DNA from: DASQYE01 sp036389315
GTDB lineage: Bacteria > Acidobacteriota > Blastocatellia > Pyrinomonadales > Pyrinomonadaceae
NCBI GenBank assembly: GCA_036389315.1
Contig: DASVQF010000048.1
Span: 62,001-126,000 of the forward strand
Length of the DNA stretch: 64,000 nt
Direction of reading: 5' to 3'
Position 1 is the first letter of the stretch. The number at the start of each line of letters is the position of its first letter. The notes beneath the pieces are model-generated. The model did no database searches, was not told the origin of the DNA, and saw only the letters and a program-made list of their open reading frames with translations. Of this stretch, positions 43,275 through 51,211 are shown in pieces. A program made the position numbers and the translations under genes.

Positions 43275-44193
43275 TGCGTTTGGCGAAGCCCTGGTTGAGC
43301 TCGGAGCCGAGTGTGAAAACCTCATCGTGGTTGATGCCGATGATTCACTTGCTACCAGAACCATCGGTTTCGCCGAGCACTTTCCCGAAAGATTTATCAA
43401 CGTCGGCGCGGCGGAACAAAACATGGTCGGTGTGGCGGCTGGCTTGGCCATCGCCGGCAAGGTTGCACTGATCTCGACCCATGCGATTTTCCTCTGCGGC
43501 AGGGCTTACGAGCAGATTAGAAATGCTGTCGGGTATGGTAATCTTAACGTCAAGTGCGTGGGCTCACATGGTGGTATTACGGTCGGTCATGATGGGCCCA
43601 CGCACTTCTCTTTTGAAGACATCTCACTCATGCGAGGCATACCCGGCATGACCGTCATAGTCCCTTGCGATGCCGTGGAAACAAAGAAGGCTCTGCGGGC
43701 CTTGCTCCAACATATAGGGCCGGCCTACCTGCGCCTGGGAAGAGCGCCCGTGCCTGTTGTGTCAAAGAAGAGCAGCCGCTTTGAGATCGGGCGGGGAGTC
43801 GTTTTCGGTGAGGGGAATGATCTTGCGATTATGGCCTGCGGGCTGATGGTGGCGAAGTCGCTCGAAGCTAGAGAAGCCCTGACGGCGGAGGGTTTCAAGG
43901 TGACCGTGGCCAACCTCCATAGCGTGAAGCCGATTGATCGGGATTTGATTGTTCGCTTGGCCAGGCGTTGTCAGGCAATAGTTGTCGCTGAGGAACATAG
44001 CATTTATGGCGGGCTGGGCAGTGCTGTGGCCGAAGTGACTTCTGCCGAGTTTCCGGTGCCGATTGAATTCGTAGGACTGCGGGATACGTTCGCCGAGTCC
44101 GGCGCGCCGGATGATCTGCTGAGCGCATACGGCCTCGAAGCAGCCGATGTCGTCGCTGCGTCCAGAAAGGTGCTCAGACGAAAGCTCGGATAG
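43240..44193 (+). CDS. Transketolase, C-terminal subunit
   Basis: A 317-residue pyrimidine-binding and C-terminal half of split transketolase. ATRDAFGEALVELGAECENLIVVDADDSLATRT, FINVGAAEQNMVGVAAGLAIAGK (the catalytic Glu), SHGGITVGHDGPTHFSFEDISLMRGIPGM and VVAEEHSIYGGLGSAVAEV are typical. ATG 43240 has GGAGGAG 4 bases upstream and lies inside the end of the N-terminal subunit gene in another frame, so translation of the two halves is coupled. ATG 43258 is an alternative. Confidence 0.93.
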   Translation: MGSPRRMKATRDAFGEALVELGAECENLIVVDADDSLATRTIGFAEHFPERFINVGAAEQNMVGVAAGLAIAGKVALISTHAIFLCGRAYEQIRNAVGYGNLNVKCVGSHGGITVGHDGPTHFSFEDISLMRGIPGMTVIVPCDAVETKKALRALLQHIGPAYLRLGRAPVPVVSKKSSRFEIGRGVVFGEGNDLAIMACGLMVAKSLEAREALTAEGFKVTVANLHSVKPIDRDLIVRLARRCQAIVVAEEHSIYGGLGSAVAEVTSAEFPVPIEFVGLRDTFAESGAPDDLLSAYGLEAADVVAASRKVLRRKLG

Positions 44194-44318
44194 GGAATGG
44201 CTCATCCTTCGAGGTAGCTTTCTGCCGGAGCCGAAAAGAGCCTCTGGCCGTGGCTCTAGGTATTCCTTAACGCTCAAAGCGCGCCTGCTGTCCAGACCAT
44301 TTCCGACGAGAGAGAACG

Positions 44319-45674
44319 ATGAACTTCGGTATCTTCAGAGAATACGATATTCGGGCACTGGCCAGTGAAGAGTTGACTGATGAAAGCGTTCGACTGGTTG
44401 GAATTGCCTTCGGAACCTACCTCAGAGAGCAAGGCAAATCTCGCATCATCGTCGGAAAGGACAACCGGCTGACCTCTGCGCGGATTACGGCCGCTCTGAT
44501 TGACGGCGTTTTGTCCACCGGATGCAGCGTCGTCAATATCGGAGAGACTACCTCGCCAGTACTCTGTTTCGGCATCTCGCACCTCGGAGTAGACGGGGGC
44601 GCGATGATTACAGGCAGTCATAACCCGCCGGACTTTAATGGCATCAAGCTCCAAGTCGGCGAGTTGCCCCTTTACGGCGAGTCGCTCAAAAGATTGGTGC
44701 AGATTATCAGCGACGAGAGCTTCATACAGGGGCGCGGCGAGGTGTCGGCCCAAAATATCATTCCACCTTATCTCGCGGCCGTGCAGAAGCGTATAGCCTT
44801 TGCAAGGCCCCTGCGGGTCGTCGTTGACTGCGGCAATGGCAATGCGGGCATGATCGCCCCGCAACTGATGAGCGGACTTGGGTGCGAGGTGATACCGCTG
44901 TACTGTGAGTCGGACGGGCGATTCCCGCATCATCATCCAGACCCGGCCGTGCCCGCCAATCTTAAGGACTTGAGAGAGCTGGTGACACGGACGGAGGCCG
45001 ACCTGGGCGTCGCCTATGATGGGGATGGGAATCGGATAGGCGTCGTGGATAATACGGGCCACGTTTTGTCGCCGGACATCCTCCTCGGGCTGCTGGCGAA
45101 GGATTTAATGGAACGGCAGGGCCCCGCTCGTATCGTGTGCGAAGTTAAAGCTTCGCAGGGCTTGATCGAGTATGTGGAGCGACATGGGGGCTCCATTGTG
45201 ATGTGCCGGGTCGGCTATCCTTTCGTGCTTGAAACAATGTTCAGGGAAGGGGCCGCGCTCGCCGGCGAACTGACCGGGCACATCTGTTATAACGAGGCCC
45301 CTTTTCAATACGGGGACGCTATTTATGTCTCCTGTCGGGTCATAGAGTTGCTGTCGCGCACTTCCGTCTCTCTGGCTCAGTTGCTTTCAGACTTCCCGAG
45401 GTACTTCTCGACCCCCGAACTGCGCATTCCGTGCGCCGACGACCGGAAGTTTCAGGTGGTTAAAGAAATGCAACACTCCCTGGGTGAGAGCTATGAAACC
45501 GTCACCATTGACGGCCTGAGAATCTTATTCGGTGATCGGAAGTGGGCGCTTGTCCGGGCTTCTAATACCGAACCTGTCCTCAGTGTTAGGTTTGAAGCCC
45601 AGACCGCGCGCGACCTGGAGCAGATTCAGTCTATCGTGATCCCGCGCTTGCGAAGCTCGGGTCTGGTCATCTGA
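44319..45674 (+). CDS. Phosphomannomutase/phosphoglucomutase (ManB/AlgC-type)
   Basis: A 451-residue phosphohexomutase. FGIFREYDIRALASEELTDE is the AlgC-type N terminus; GGAMITGSHNPPDFNGIKLQV holds the phosphoserine; ADLGVAYDGDGNRIGVVD is the metal loop; VRASNTEPVLSVRFEA is the phosphate-binding loop. The sugar-binding loop reads GELTGHICYNEAPFQYGDAIY where the usual form has an E-M-S-G-H and D-D-x-I-Y pattern, a slight deviation. It is clearly a different subfamily from the mutase at 37849. It follows the split transketolase by 125 bases and probably belongs to the same sugar pathway. Confidence 0.92.
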   Translation: MNFGIFREYDIRALASEELTDESVRLVGIAFGTYLREQGKSRIIVGKDNRLTSARITAALIDGVLSTGCSVVNIGETTSPVLCFGISHLGVDGGAMITGSHNPPDFNGIKLQVGELPLYGESLKRLVQIISDESFIQGRGEVSAQNIIPPYLAAVQKRIAFARPLRVVVDCGNGNAGMIAPQLMSGLGCEVIPLYCESDGRFPHHHPDPAVPANLKDLRELVTRTEADLGVAYDGDGNRIGVVDNTGHVLSPDILLGLLAKDLMERQGPARIVCEVKASQGLIEYVERHGGSIVMCRVGYPFVLETMFREGAALAGELTGHICYNEAPFQYGDAIYVSCRVIELLSRTSVSLAQLLSDFPRYFSTPELRIPCADDRKFQVVKEMQHSLGESYETVTIDGLRILFGDRKWALVRASNTEPVLSVRFEAQTARDLEQIQSIVIPRLRSSGLVI

Positions 45675-45817
45675 ATGCACCCGGAGAATCATCCCGATTC
45701 CGGCAAGGTGAAGACAGTCGTGATCCACGGAAGAGATCGTCCGGGCGATTTATGTCCCGGCTCCGGGCTTCAGCGCCCGTGCCGGTTATGAACTCATGCC
45801 GAGGAGGAGGAGATTGA

Positions 45818-46735
45818 ATGGACAAGCGTCACACCATCCGGGGGGAGGTGCGCAAAACTGCGGCAGTGATAATCTTCATCTTCTGCCTGATTGGAACTCT
45901 TCTCATTGTCGTGTCCGTGGCCCTGCCTGCTGATAGCGAAGTCTCTGTAGCCCTCCCCGATGCAAAGGCCGTCTACGTCGCTTTACCGAAGGAGCATAGC
46001 CTTCTCAAAGACCTGACCAGAGAACTGGGCGTAGTTCTCCTGACGGTCTGCGGCGTCTCGATGATTTATGAATTGTTCGTCGCGGAGAGGCACTTTGAAA
46101 AGTTCCTTGCCTTTCTCCACAAGCAGATTGAGCGCGGCGAGAGCAATGCCGCCACTTGCGAGCGTTTGGGTATTCGCGAGATTTTTACTTCGCGCGCTCT
46201 GTACGAGGCCAAGTACCCGCTCATGCAGGTTGCTGACCAGGCCCGGCCCGGTTCACCGTTTCGCATCATAGCGCGGAGTCTCTATCTAGTAATGAATAAA
46301 CCCGAGGCGATCAAATATGCGCTTCTTCAGGGGGCGAACGTCGAGTTGTGCTGTTTCGACCCGGCCTCCGACTCGGACGTGTTGAGTAATATCGGTCACC
46401 TCGAACCATCCGATATTACGGGGGCTCTCTCGACCTTCAGAAAGGAGTTTGTCAAATGGCTCGAAGAGAAACAGCCGCCCGGCCGAATCGAGCTTCGGTT
46501 CCACCAAATCCATGTCTTCGATACTTTCTTCAGTTATCAGTTCGACGATCATACGTTAGCCGCCTGGGACTTGAGCTTCGGGCGCGACGTGACGGCCAAA
46601 CGTATCTTCATAGTCGAGGCGTCGAAGGGATTGGGCGCTGACCTGCACACGCGTTATGAGATGATGTGGAATCTGGCCGTTCCCAGGTTCGTGTACAGCA
46701 ACAAAACCATCAGCCAGGATGAACTGCCCCACTAA
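45818..46735 (+). CDS. Two-TM protein with a possible PLD-like C-terminal domain, unknown function
   Basis: A 305-residue protein with a strong ribosome site (GGAGGAGG before ATG 45818). TM1 is AAVIIFIFCLIGTLLIVVSVAL, a short extracytoplasmic segment carries three VALP repeats (VALPADS, VALPDAK, VALPKEH), and TM2 is LGVVLLTVCGVSMIYELFV. The cytoplasmic part has FRIIARSLYLVMNKPEAIKYALLQGANVELCCFDP, which resembles a strand-helix-strand unit of phospholipase-D-like folds, and FSYQFDDHTLAAWDLSFGRD near the end, but no HKD catalytic motif. It may be a membrane-linked sensor or a degenerate PLD. No transfer from the neighbours can be inferred beyond proximity. Confidence 0.65.
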   Translation: MDKRHTIRGEVRKTAAVIIFIFCLIGTLLIVVSVALPADSEVSVALPDAKAVYVALPKEHSLLKDLTRELGVVLLTVCGVSMIYELFVAERHFEKFLAFLHKQIERGESNAATCERLGIREIFTSRALYEAKYPLMQVADQARPGSPFRIIARSLYLVMNKPEAIKYALLQGANVELCCFDPASDSDVLSNIGHLEPSDITGALSTFRKEFVKWLEEKQPPGRIELRFHQIHVFDTFFSYQFDDHTLAAWDLSFGRDVTAKRIFIVEASKGLGADLHTRYEMMWNLAVPRFVYSNKTISQDELPH

Positions 46736-46789
46736 CTGTGTCGGCACGCGAGACGGCTTGCCTCCCTTACGCTCACGCGAGGCTCTTGC

Positions 46790-46817
46790 TTGACACCCCC
46801 TTTGGTCAACGTATAAT
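46790..46817 (+). promoter_or_regulatory. Consensus sigma70 promoter for thiolase/dehydrogenase genes
   Basis: TTGACA (46790-46795), a 16-base spacer and TATAAT (46812-46817), both perfect. Transcription is predicted to start near 46824, immediately before an inverted repeat in the leader of the thiolase mRNA. Confidence 0.85.
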
Positions 46818-46824
46818 CGAAACA

Positions 46825-46907
46825 ACTGGTAAATAGTCAATGCACATAGCAACTGGTAAGAACATGCTCCGCTCAGTCTCGTGATTCACTATTTACTATT
46901 GGCCAGG
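46825..46907. repeat. Heptad-type inverted repeat, copy G (thiolase leader)
   Basis: Left arm ACTGGTAAATAGTCAATGCAC (46825-46845) and right arm GTGATTCACTATTTACTATTGGCCAGGT region (46881-46907) are imperfect inverted copies; units are of the AATAGTR type. The loop is about 35 bases. It lies within the predicted 5' untranslated region, unlike the other copies. Confidence 0.55.
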
Positions 46908-46929
46908 TACATTTTTCCGAGGTTCGATC

Positions 46930-48120
46930 ATGCCAGATAAAAGAGAAGCCGTCATCGTCAGCGCCGTCCGCACGCCGACGGGGAAATTCCAGGGCGCGCT
47001 CAAAGATTTTTCCGCCACAGACCTGGGCGCGATGGTCGTGCGCGAGAGCGTGCGGCGCGCGGGTGTCCGCGCCGCAGACGTAGACGAAGTCATCATGGGC
47101 TGCGTCATTCAGGCGGGGGTGGGCCAGAACCCTGCCAGGCAAGCGGCCCTGCGCGGCGGCATCCCGTTCGGCGTCTCGGCCGTGACCATCAACAAGGTCT
47201 GCGGCTCCGGCCTCAAGGCCGTCATGATGGCTGCGCAGGGCGTGCAGTTGGGCGACAGTGAAATCGTCGTCGCGGGCGGCATGGAATCTATGACGAACGC
47301 TCCGTACCTGCTGCCGAAGGCGCGCGAAGGCTATCGCCTCGGTAACGGCGAACTGGTGGACGCTATGATTCACGACGGGTTGTGGTGCGCCTTTGAAAAC
47401 TATCACATGGGCAATACGGGCGAAGTCGTCGCCGAGCGTTACCACGTGACGCGCGAAGAGCAGGACGAGTACGCCCTGAACTCGCACCGCAAGGCTGCGG
47501 CGGCCATCAAGGCCGGAAAATTCAAGGACGAGATTCTGCCCGTAGAGATTCCGCAGAAGAAGGGCGCACCCCTCATCTTCGACCGTGACGAGCCTGTGCG
47601 CGAAGAGACTTCGCTCGACGCTTTGGCAAGGCTTAAGCCCGCGTTCAAAAAAGAGGGCGGCACGGTGACGGCCGGAAATGCCCCCGGCGTCAACGACGGA
47701 GCCTCCGCTGTGGTCGTCACTTCGCTTGAGAGCGCGCGCCGAATGGGCCTTGAGCCGATGGCCCGCATCGCCGCGCAGGCGACCTCGGGGATTGAGCCCG
47801 AGCTGGTGATGATGGCCCCCGTCGAAGCCATTCGCAAGGTCTTGAAGAAAGCCGGGTGGTCGCTCGCCGAAGTTGATTTGATCGAGCTCAACGAGGCTTT
47901 CGCAGTCCAGGCCGTGGCGATCATTAAGGAGCTTGAGCTAGACCCTGCGCGCGTCAACGTCAACGGCGGCGCGGTCGCCCTCGGCCATGCCATAGGCCAG
48001 TCGGGCTCGCGTCTGCTGACCACCTTGCTCTACGAGATGAAGCGCAGAGACGCGCGGCGCGGCCTGGCGGCGCTCTGCCTCGGCGGAGGCAACGCCGTGG
48101 CGATGGCCGTCGAGCGATAG
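46930..48120 (+). CDS. Acetyl-CoA C-acetyltransferase (thiolase)
   Basis: A 396-residue thiolase. Catalytic Cys91 is in TINKVCGSGLKAVMMA; the His is in GGAVALGHAIGQSGSRLL; the second Cys is in GLAALCLGGGNAVAMAVER. Other signatures are VIVSAVRTPTGKFQGALKD and GGMESMTNAPYLL. It condenses two acetyl-CoA to acetoacetyl-CoA or the reverse. The next gene, 6 bases on, is a 3-hydroxybutyryl-CoA dehydrogenase, so the pair can serve butyrate/PHB-like synthesis or beta-oxidation. A consensus promoter lies at 46790-46817. Confidence 0.96.
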   Translation: MPDKREAVIVSAVRTPTGKFQGALKDFSATDLGAMVVRESVRRAGVRAADVDEVIMGCVIQAGVGQNPARQAALRGGIPFGVSAVTINKVCGSGLKAVMMAAQGVQLGDSEIVVAGGMESMTNAPYLLPKAREGYRLGNGELVDAMIHDGLWCAFENYHMGNTGEVVAERYHVTREEQDEYALNSHRKAAAAIKAGKFKDEILPVEIPQKKGAPLIFDRDEPVREETSLDALARLKPAFKKEGGTVTAGNAPGVNDGASAVVVTSLESARRMGLEPMARIAAQATSGIEPELVMMAPVEAIRKVLKKAGWSLAEVDLIELNEAFAVQAVAIIKELELDPARVNVNGGAVALGHAIGQSGSRLLTTLLYEMKRRDARRGLAALCLGGGNAVAMAVER

Positions 48121-48126
48121 GGAGAG

Positions 48127-48978
48127 ATGACCTTGAGTGAGACCGTAGGCGTGGTCGGCGCTGGAACGATGGGCAACGGCATAGCGCAAGTCCTGGCGCG
48201 CGCCGGTTACGACGTTGTGCTGCGCGATGTCAAAGAGGAGTTCCTGGAGCGCGGGATGAAGGCCGTTGCGAGCAGCCTGCAACGCGACGTTGATAAAGAG
48301 CGGCTGAAGGAGGAAGAGAAGCAGGCGATCATCGCGCGCATACGCACGACGACGGAGTGGGAGGCGCTTGCCGCTGCCCGGCTCGTCATCGAAGCCGTGA
48401 CGGAAGACGTGGGCGTTAAGTCGGAAGTCTTTCGCACGCTCGACGAGTTGACATGTCCCGACGCGATTCTCGCCTCCAATACTTCTTCGATCTCGATCAC
48501 GAAGCTGGGCGCAGCGACCGGGCGGCCGGACAAGGTGATCGGCATGCACTTTATGAACCCCGTGCCGGTGATGAAGCTGGTCGAGATCATTCGCGGCATA
48601 GCCACTTCGGACGAGACCTACGCGCGTGTGCGCGAGCTGACCGAACGCCTCGGCAAGACGCCGCTTGAGTGCAACGACATGCCCGGCTTCGTCTCCAATC
48701 GCGTGTTGATGCCGATGATTAACGAAGCGATCTTCGCCCTCTACGAAGGCGTCGCCACGCGCGAGAGCATTGACGGCATTATGAAGCTCGGCATGAATCA
48801 TCCGATGGGCCCATTGGCGCTTGCCGACTTCATCGGGTTGGATGTCTGCCTGGCGATCCTCAAAGTGCTTCACGAGGGGCTTGGTGATCCGAAGTACAGG
48901 CCGTGCCCGCTCCTGAAAAGATACGTTGACGCCGGGTGGCTCGGACGCAAGACCGGGCGCGGCTTCTACGAATATTAA
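48127..48978 (+). CDS. 3-hydroxybutyryl-CoA (3-hydroxyacyl-CoA) dehydrogenase
   Basis: A 283-residue NAD-dependent dehydrogenase. VGVVGAGTMGNGIAQVLARAGYDVVLRDV is the nucleotide-binding motif; LASNTSSISITKLGAATGRPDKVIGMHFMNPVPVMKLVEIIRG holds the catalytic Ser and His region; NDMPGFVSNRVLMPMINEAIFALYEGVA and NHPMGPLALADFIGLDVCL belong to the C-terminal helical domain. It is the stand-alone HbdA-type length. GGGAGAG precedes ATG 48127. It is cotranscribed with the thiolase. Confidence 0.96.
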   Translation: MTLSETVGVVGAGTMGNGIAQVLARAGYDVVLRDVKEEFLERGMKAVASSLQRDVDKERLKEEEKQAIIARIRTTTEWEALAAARLVIEAVTEDVGVKSEVFRTLDELTCPDAILASNTSSISITKLGAATGRPDKVIGMHFMNPVPVMKLVEIIRGIATSDETYARVRELTERLGKTPLECNDMPGFVSNRVLMPMINEAIFALYEGVATRESIDGIMKLGMNHPMGPLALADFIGLDVCLAILKVLHEGLGDPKYRPCPLLKRYVDAGWLGRKTGRGFYEY

Positions 48979-48992
48979 GTGCGCCGTTTTTT

Positions 48993-50231
48993 ATGAGCAG
49001 CATCGCGCATTACTGTCAAAAATGCTTAGCGGCCAACCCGCTGGGGCAGGAGTTGTGCGGGCGATGCGGGACGCGCCTGATGCTGGTGGTGGATTCGCCC
49101 GCGGCGCGTTATGAGGCGCAGAACTGGACGGCCAGCTACGAAGAGCATCTGCTGGAAAGAGTCTCGGCGCTGGAAAACCGGCTCATGCGCCTGACGGACA
49201 AACTGGAACAGGGCCTTGAGCTGCTGCTCCGTCAGGCCAAGAACTCTTATTTCGATCACGCTTTGATCGAGACCCTGATCGGGCTGCTCACGGAAGCGGG
49301 CGCGATTGAGGCCGGCCGCCTCGAAGAGCTGTGGCGCGAGCGCTGCCGCATGGATGCCAGCGCGCAGGACGAAAGGGAGCGGCGCGAACATCTGCGCGAA
49401 GAGATCGTCGCCAATTATCGAGGGCCCGATCAGGCTGTCTTTGAGCAGCACGTGCAGCAGGGCATGGAGCTGATGGAGGGCGAAGAGAAGGCCAGGGGCG
49501 TGCGCCTGCTTGAGCGCGCCGCCGCGCTTGCGCCCCTCAACGCGCCTCTGCTTTATTTCATCGGCGAGCATTTCTTCAGCGCCGGCAAGATGGCCCTGGC
49601 GCGCGATTATCTGTCAAGAGCTTTTGAGGCGGCTCCGGGCAATTACGGCGTCTGCCTGCTGCTCGGACTGGCCTGCGGCGACGAGGGAGAGCTGGAACGC
49701 GCCAGGGAGTTGCTCGGCGAGGTGGCGCGGCGCGATCAGTCCTCCTTCGCAGCCCATTACGGATTAGGGAGGCTGCTCGCGGCCGAGCAACGCTGGAAGG
49801 ATGCCCTGGCAGAGTTCAAGCTGGCGCTCGCGGCCCGTCCCTCGCCCGAAGCGCACTACGTCATAGGCTGCGTCTATTACCAGCTCAGGCGCGACCGCAT
49901 GGCCGTGCGTCACCTGCGCAAGGCCGTCGAGATGGACGAACAGTATGCTGCGGCCTACTACATGCTCGGCCTGGTCTTTGCGCGCACAGGCGAAGAGCAG
50001 CAGGCCAGAGACGCCTTTAGCGCGGCGCGCTCGGTGGGCGGGAATGACCCGCGATACCGCGTCCCTGCGCGTCGCCTGCCAGGCAGCGACGATGCGCCGA
50101 GGCTCTCGCCGCTCTTCAGCGCCGTCGGACACGCGAAAAAACGTTTGGTGACGGGCGGCGACTCTCGCCTGGCAAAGGTCGTCCACAGCGAGGCGCTGAA
50201 TGCGGCCAGGGCCGGGGGTGGCAGTCGTTAA
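48993..50231 (+). CDS. Zinc-ribbon and TPR domain protein
   Basis: A 411-residue soluble protein. The N terminus holds a zinc ribbon, HYCQKCLAANPLGQELCGRCGTRLML (Cys-x2-Cys ... Cys-x2-Cys). A coiled-coil-like stretch follows (LLERVSALENRLMRLTDKLEQGLELLLRQ), then several TPR units from about residue 150: LLYFIGEHFFSAGKMALARDYLSRAFEAAP, GVCLLLGLACGDEGELERARELL, AHYVIGCVYYQLRRDRMAVRHLRKA and AAYYMLGLVFARTGEEQQARDAF. It is probably a scaffold or adaptor; partners unknown. ATG 48993 is only 15 bases after the dehydrogenase stop; a longer frame begins inside that gene. Confidence 0.85.
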   Translation: MSSIAHYCQKCLAANPLGQELCGRCGTRLMLVVDSPAARYEAQNWTASYEEHLLERVSALENRLMRLTDKLEQGLELLLRQAKNSYFDHALIETLIGLLTEAGAIEAGRLEELWRERCRMDASAQDERERREHLREEIVANYRGPDQAVFEQHVQQGMELMEGEEKARGVRLLERAAALAPLNAPLLYFIGEHFFSAGKMALARDYLSRAFEAAPGNYGVCLLLGLACGDEGELERARELLGEVARRDQSSFAAHYGLGRLLAAEQRWKDALAEFKLALAARPSPEAHYVIGCVYYQLRRDRMAVRHLRKAVEMDEQYAAAYYMLGLVFARTGEEQQARDAFSAARSVGGNDPRYRVPARRLPGSDDAPRLSPLFSAVGHAKKRLVTGGDSRLAKVVHSEALNAARAGGGSR

Positions 50232-50270
50232 GAGGATGAGCGCGCCGGTCATCAAGAGGGGCTCCGGGCG

Positions 50271-50298
50271 TTGACAGTCGCGCAGTGGCCGCTATAAT
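50271..50298 (+). promoter_or_regulatory. Consensus sigma70 promoter for the yceD-rpmF-plsX-fab cluster
   Basis: TTGACA (50271-50276), a 16-base spacer and TATAAT (50293-50298), a perfect match. Transcription should start near 50305, about 50 bases before the yceD start. The near identity in layout with the promoter at 46790 suggests strong constitutive expression. Confidence 0.88.
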
Positions 50299-50354
50299 AA
50301 GACCTTTTGCGCGCACCGAGGCAAAAGGCGCGCGTCGTCTCTAAGGGGCGGGTC

Positions 50355-50888
50355 ATGCGAATCGAACTGGACAAGCTGGAGGGGAAATCAAGCGCCTTCG
50401 CACACACCTACGAACCCGGCGAGATAGTCTTGGACGAAGAGAACGCGCGTTTGACAGAGGCCCCGCAGATTCAGGGCCGCCTCACCAGAAGCGGCCAGGA
50501 AGTGCGCTTGCAGGGCACGATTACGGCGCGCGCCGAGGTGGATTGCGACCGCTGCCTGAAGGCGCTCTCCGTGCCGGTCGTGACCGATTTTGATGTCACT
50601 TATGTCCCGGCCTCGGACTACTACAGTGGTGAGACGGCCGAGTTGCAGGAAGAAGACCTGGGTCTTTCGGTCTTTGACGGCGAGGCGATTGACCTGGACG
50701 AATTAGTCCGCGAACAGGTCTTGCTGGCCATCCCGCGGCGCATGCTCTGCACAGAGGAGTGCAAGGGCCTCTGCCCTGTGTGCGGCGAAGATCGCAACGC
50801 TCAGGAATGCTCCTGTGAGACTAGAGAGATTGACCCGCGCTGGGCCGGGCTCCTGAGTCTCAGAGGGGAAGAGAAAAATGGTCAGTGA
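50355..50888 (+). CDS. yceD: DUF177 family protein (YceD-like)
   Basis: A 177-residue protein of the DUF177 family, known to be cotranscribed with rpmF in many bacteria and linked to 23S rRNA/large-subunit biogenesis. Conserved elements are LTRSGQEVRLQGTITARAEVDCDRCLKAL, and the C-terminal Cys-rich segment LCTEECKGLCPVCGEDRN with further cysteines. ATG 50355 (MRIELDKLEGK) is preferred over an upstream GTG at 50307 and has AGGGGCGGG before it. Confidence 0.88.
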   Translation: MRIELDKLEGKSSAFAHTYEPGEIVLDEENARLTEAPQIQGRLTRSGQEVRLQGTITARAEVDCDRCLKALSVPVVTDFDVTYVPASDYYSGETAELQEEDLGLSVFDGEAIDLDELVREQVLLAIPRRMLCTEECKGLCPVCGEDRNAQECSCETREIDPRWAGLLSLRGEEKNGQ

Positions 50889-50960
50889 GCAAAGGTTCTC
50901 GGGAACAGATGCGCTCGCGCGTGCTTATCAGAACAGTTTAATTTTAAGGAGTTATAATCC

Positions 50961-51146
50961 ATGCCAAATCCGAAACGTCGTCACTCGAAAGCGCGTCGCG
51001 GTAAACGTCGTGCTCACGATGCGCTGCGCGCCCCGCAGACCAGCCTGTGCCCGAATTGCCAGGAGCCGCGCCTGCCGCATCGCGTCTGTCCGAAGTGCGG
51101 CTTTTACAAGAACCGCGAAGTAGTACAAGTCGAACAGGAAAGCTAG
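50961..51146 (+). CDS. rpmF: 50S ribosomal protein L32
   Basis: A 61-residue ribosomal protein. MPNPKRRHSKARRGKRRAHD is the canonical basic N terminus; the zinc-binding cysteines are SLCPNCQEPRLPHRVCPKCGFY (two Cys-x2-Cys pairs). TAAGGAGTT precedes the ATG. The order yceD-rpmF-plsX-fabH is a classic bacterial arrangement linking ribosome assembly with lipid synthesis. Confidence 0.98.
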   Translation: MPNPKRRHSKARRGKRRAHDALRAPQTSLCPNCQEPRLPHRVCPKCGFYKNREVVQVEQES

Positions 51147-51211
51147 CAGCCGAAACCGGAAGCGAGGGGCGCGCCTCCTGCCTGAGGGAGAGTGAGCAAG
51201 CGCGCACTTTG

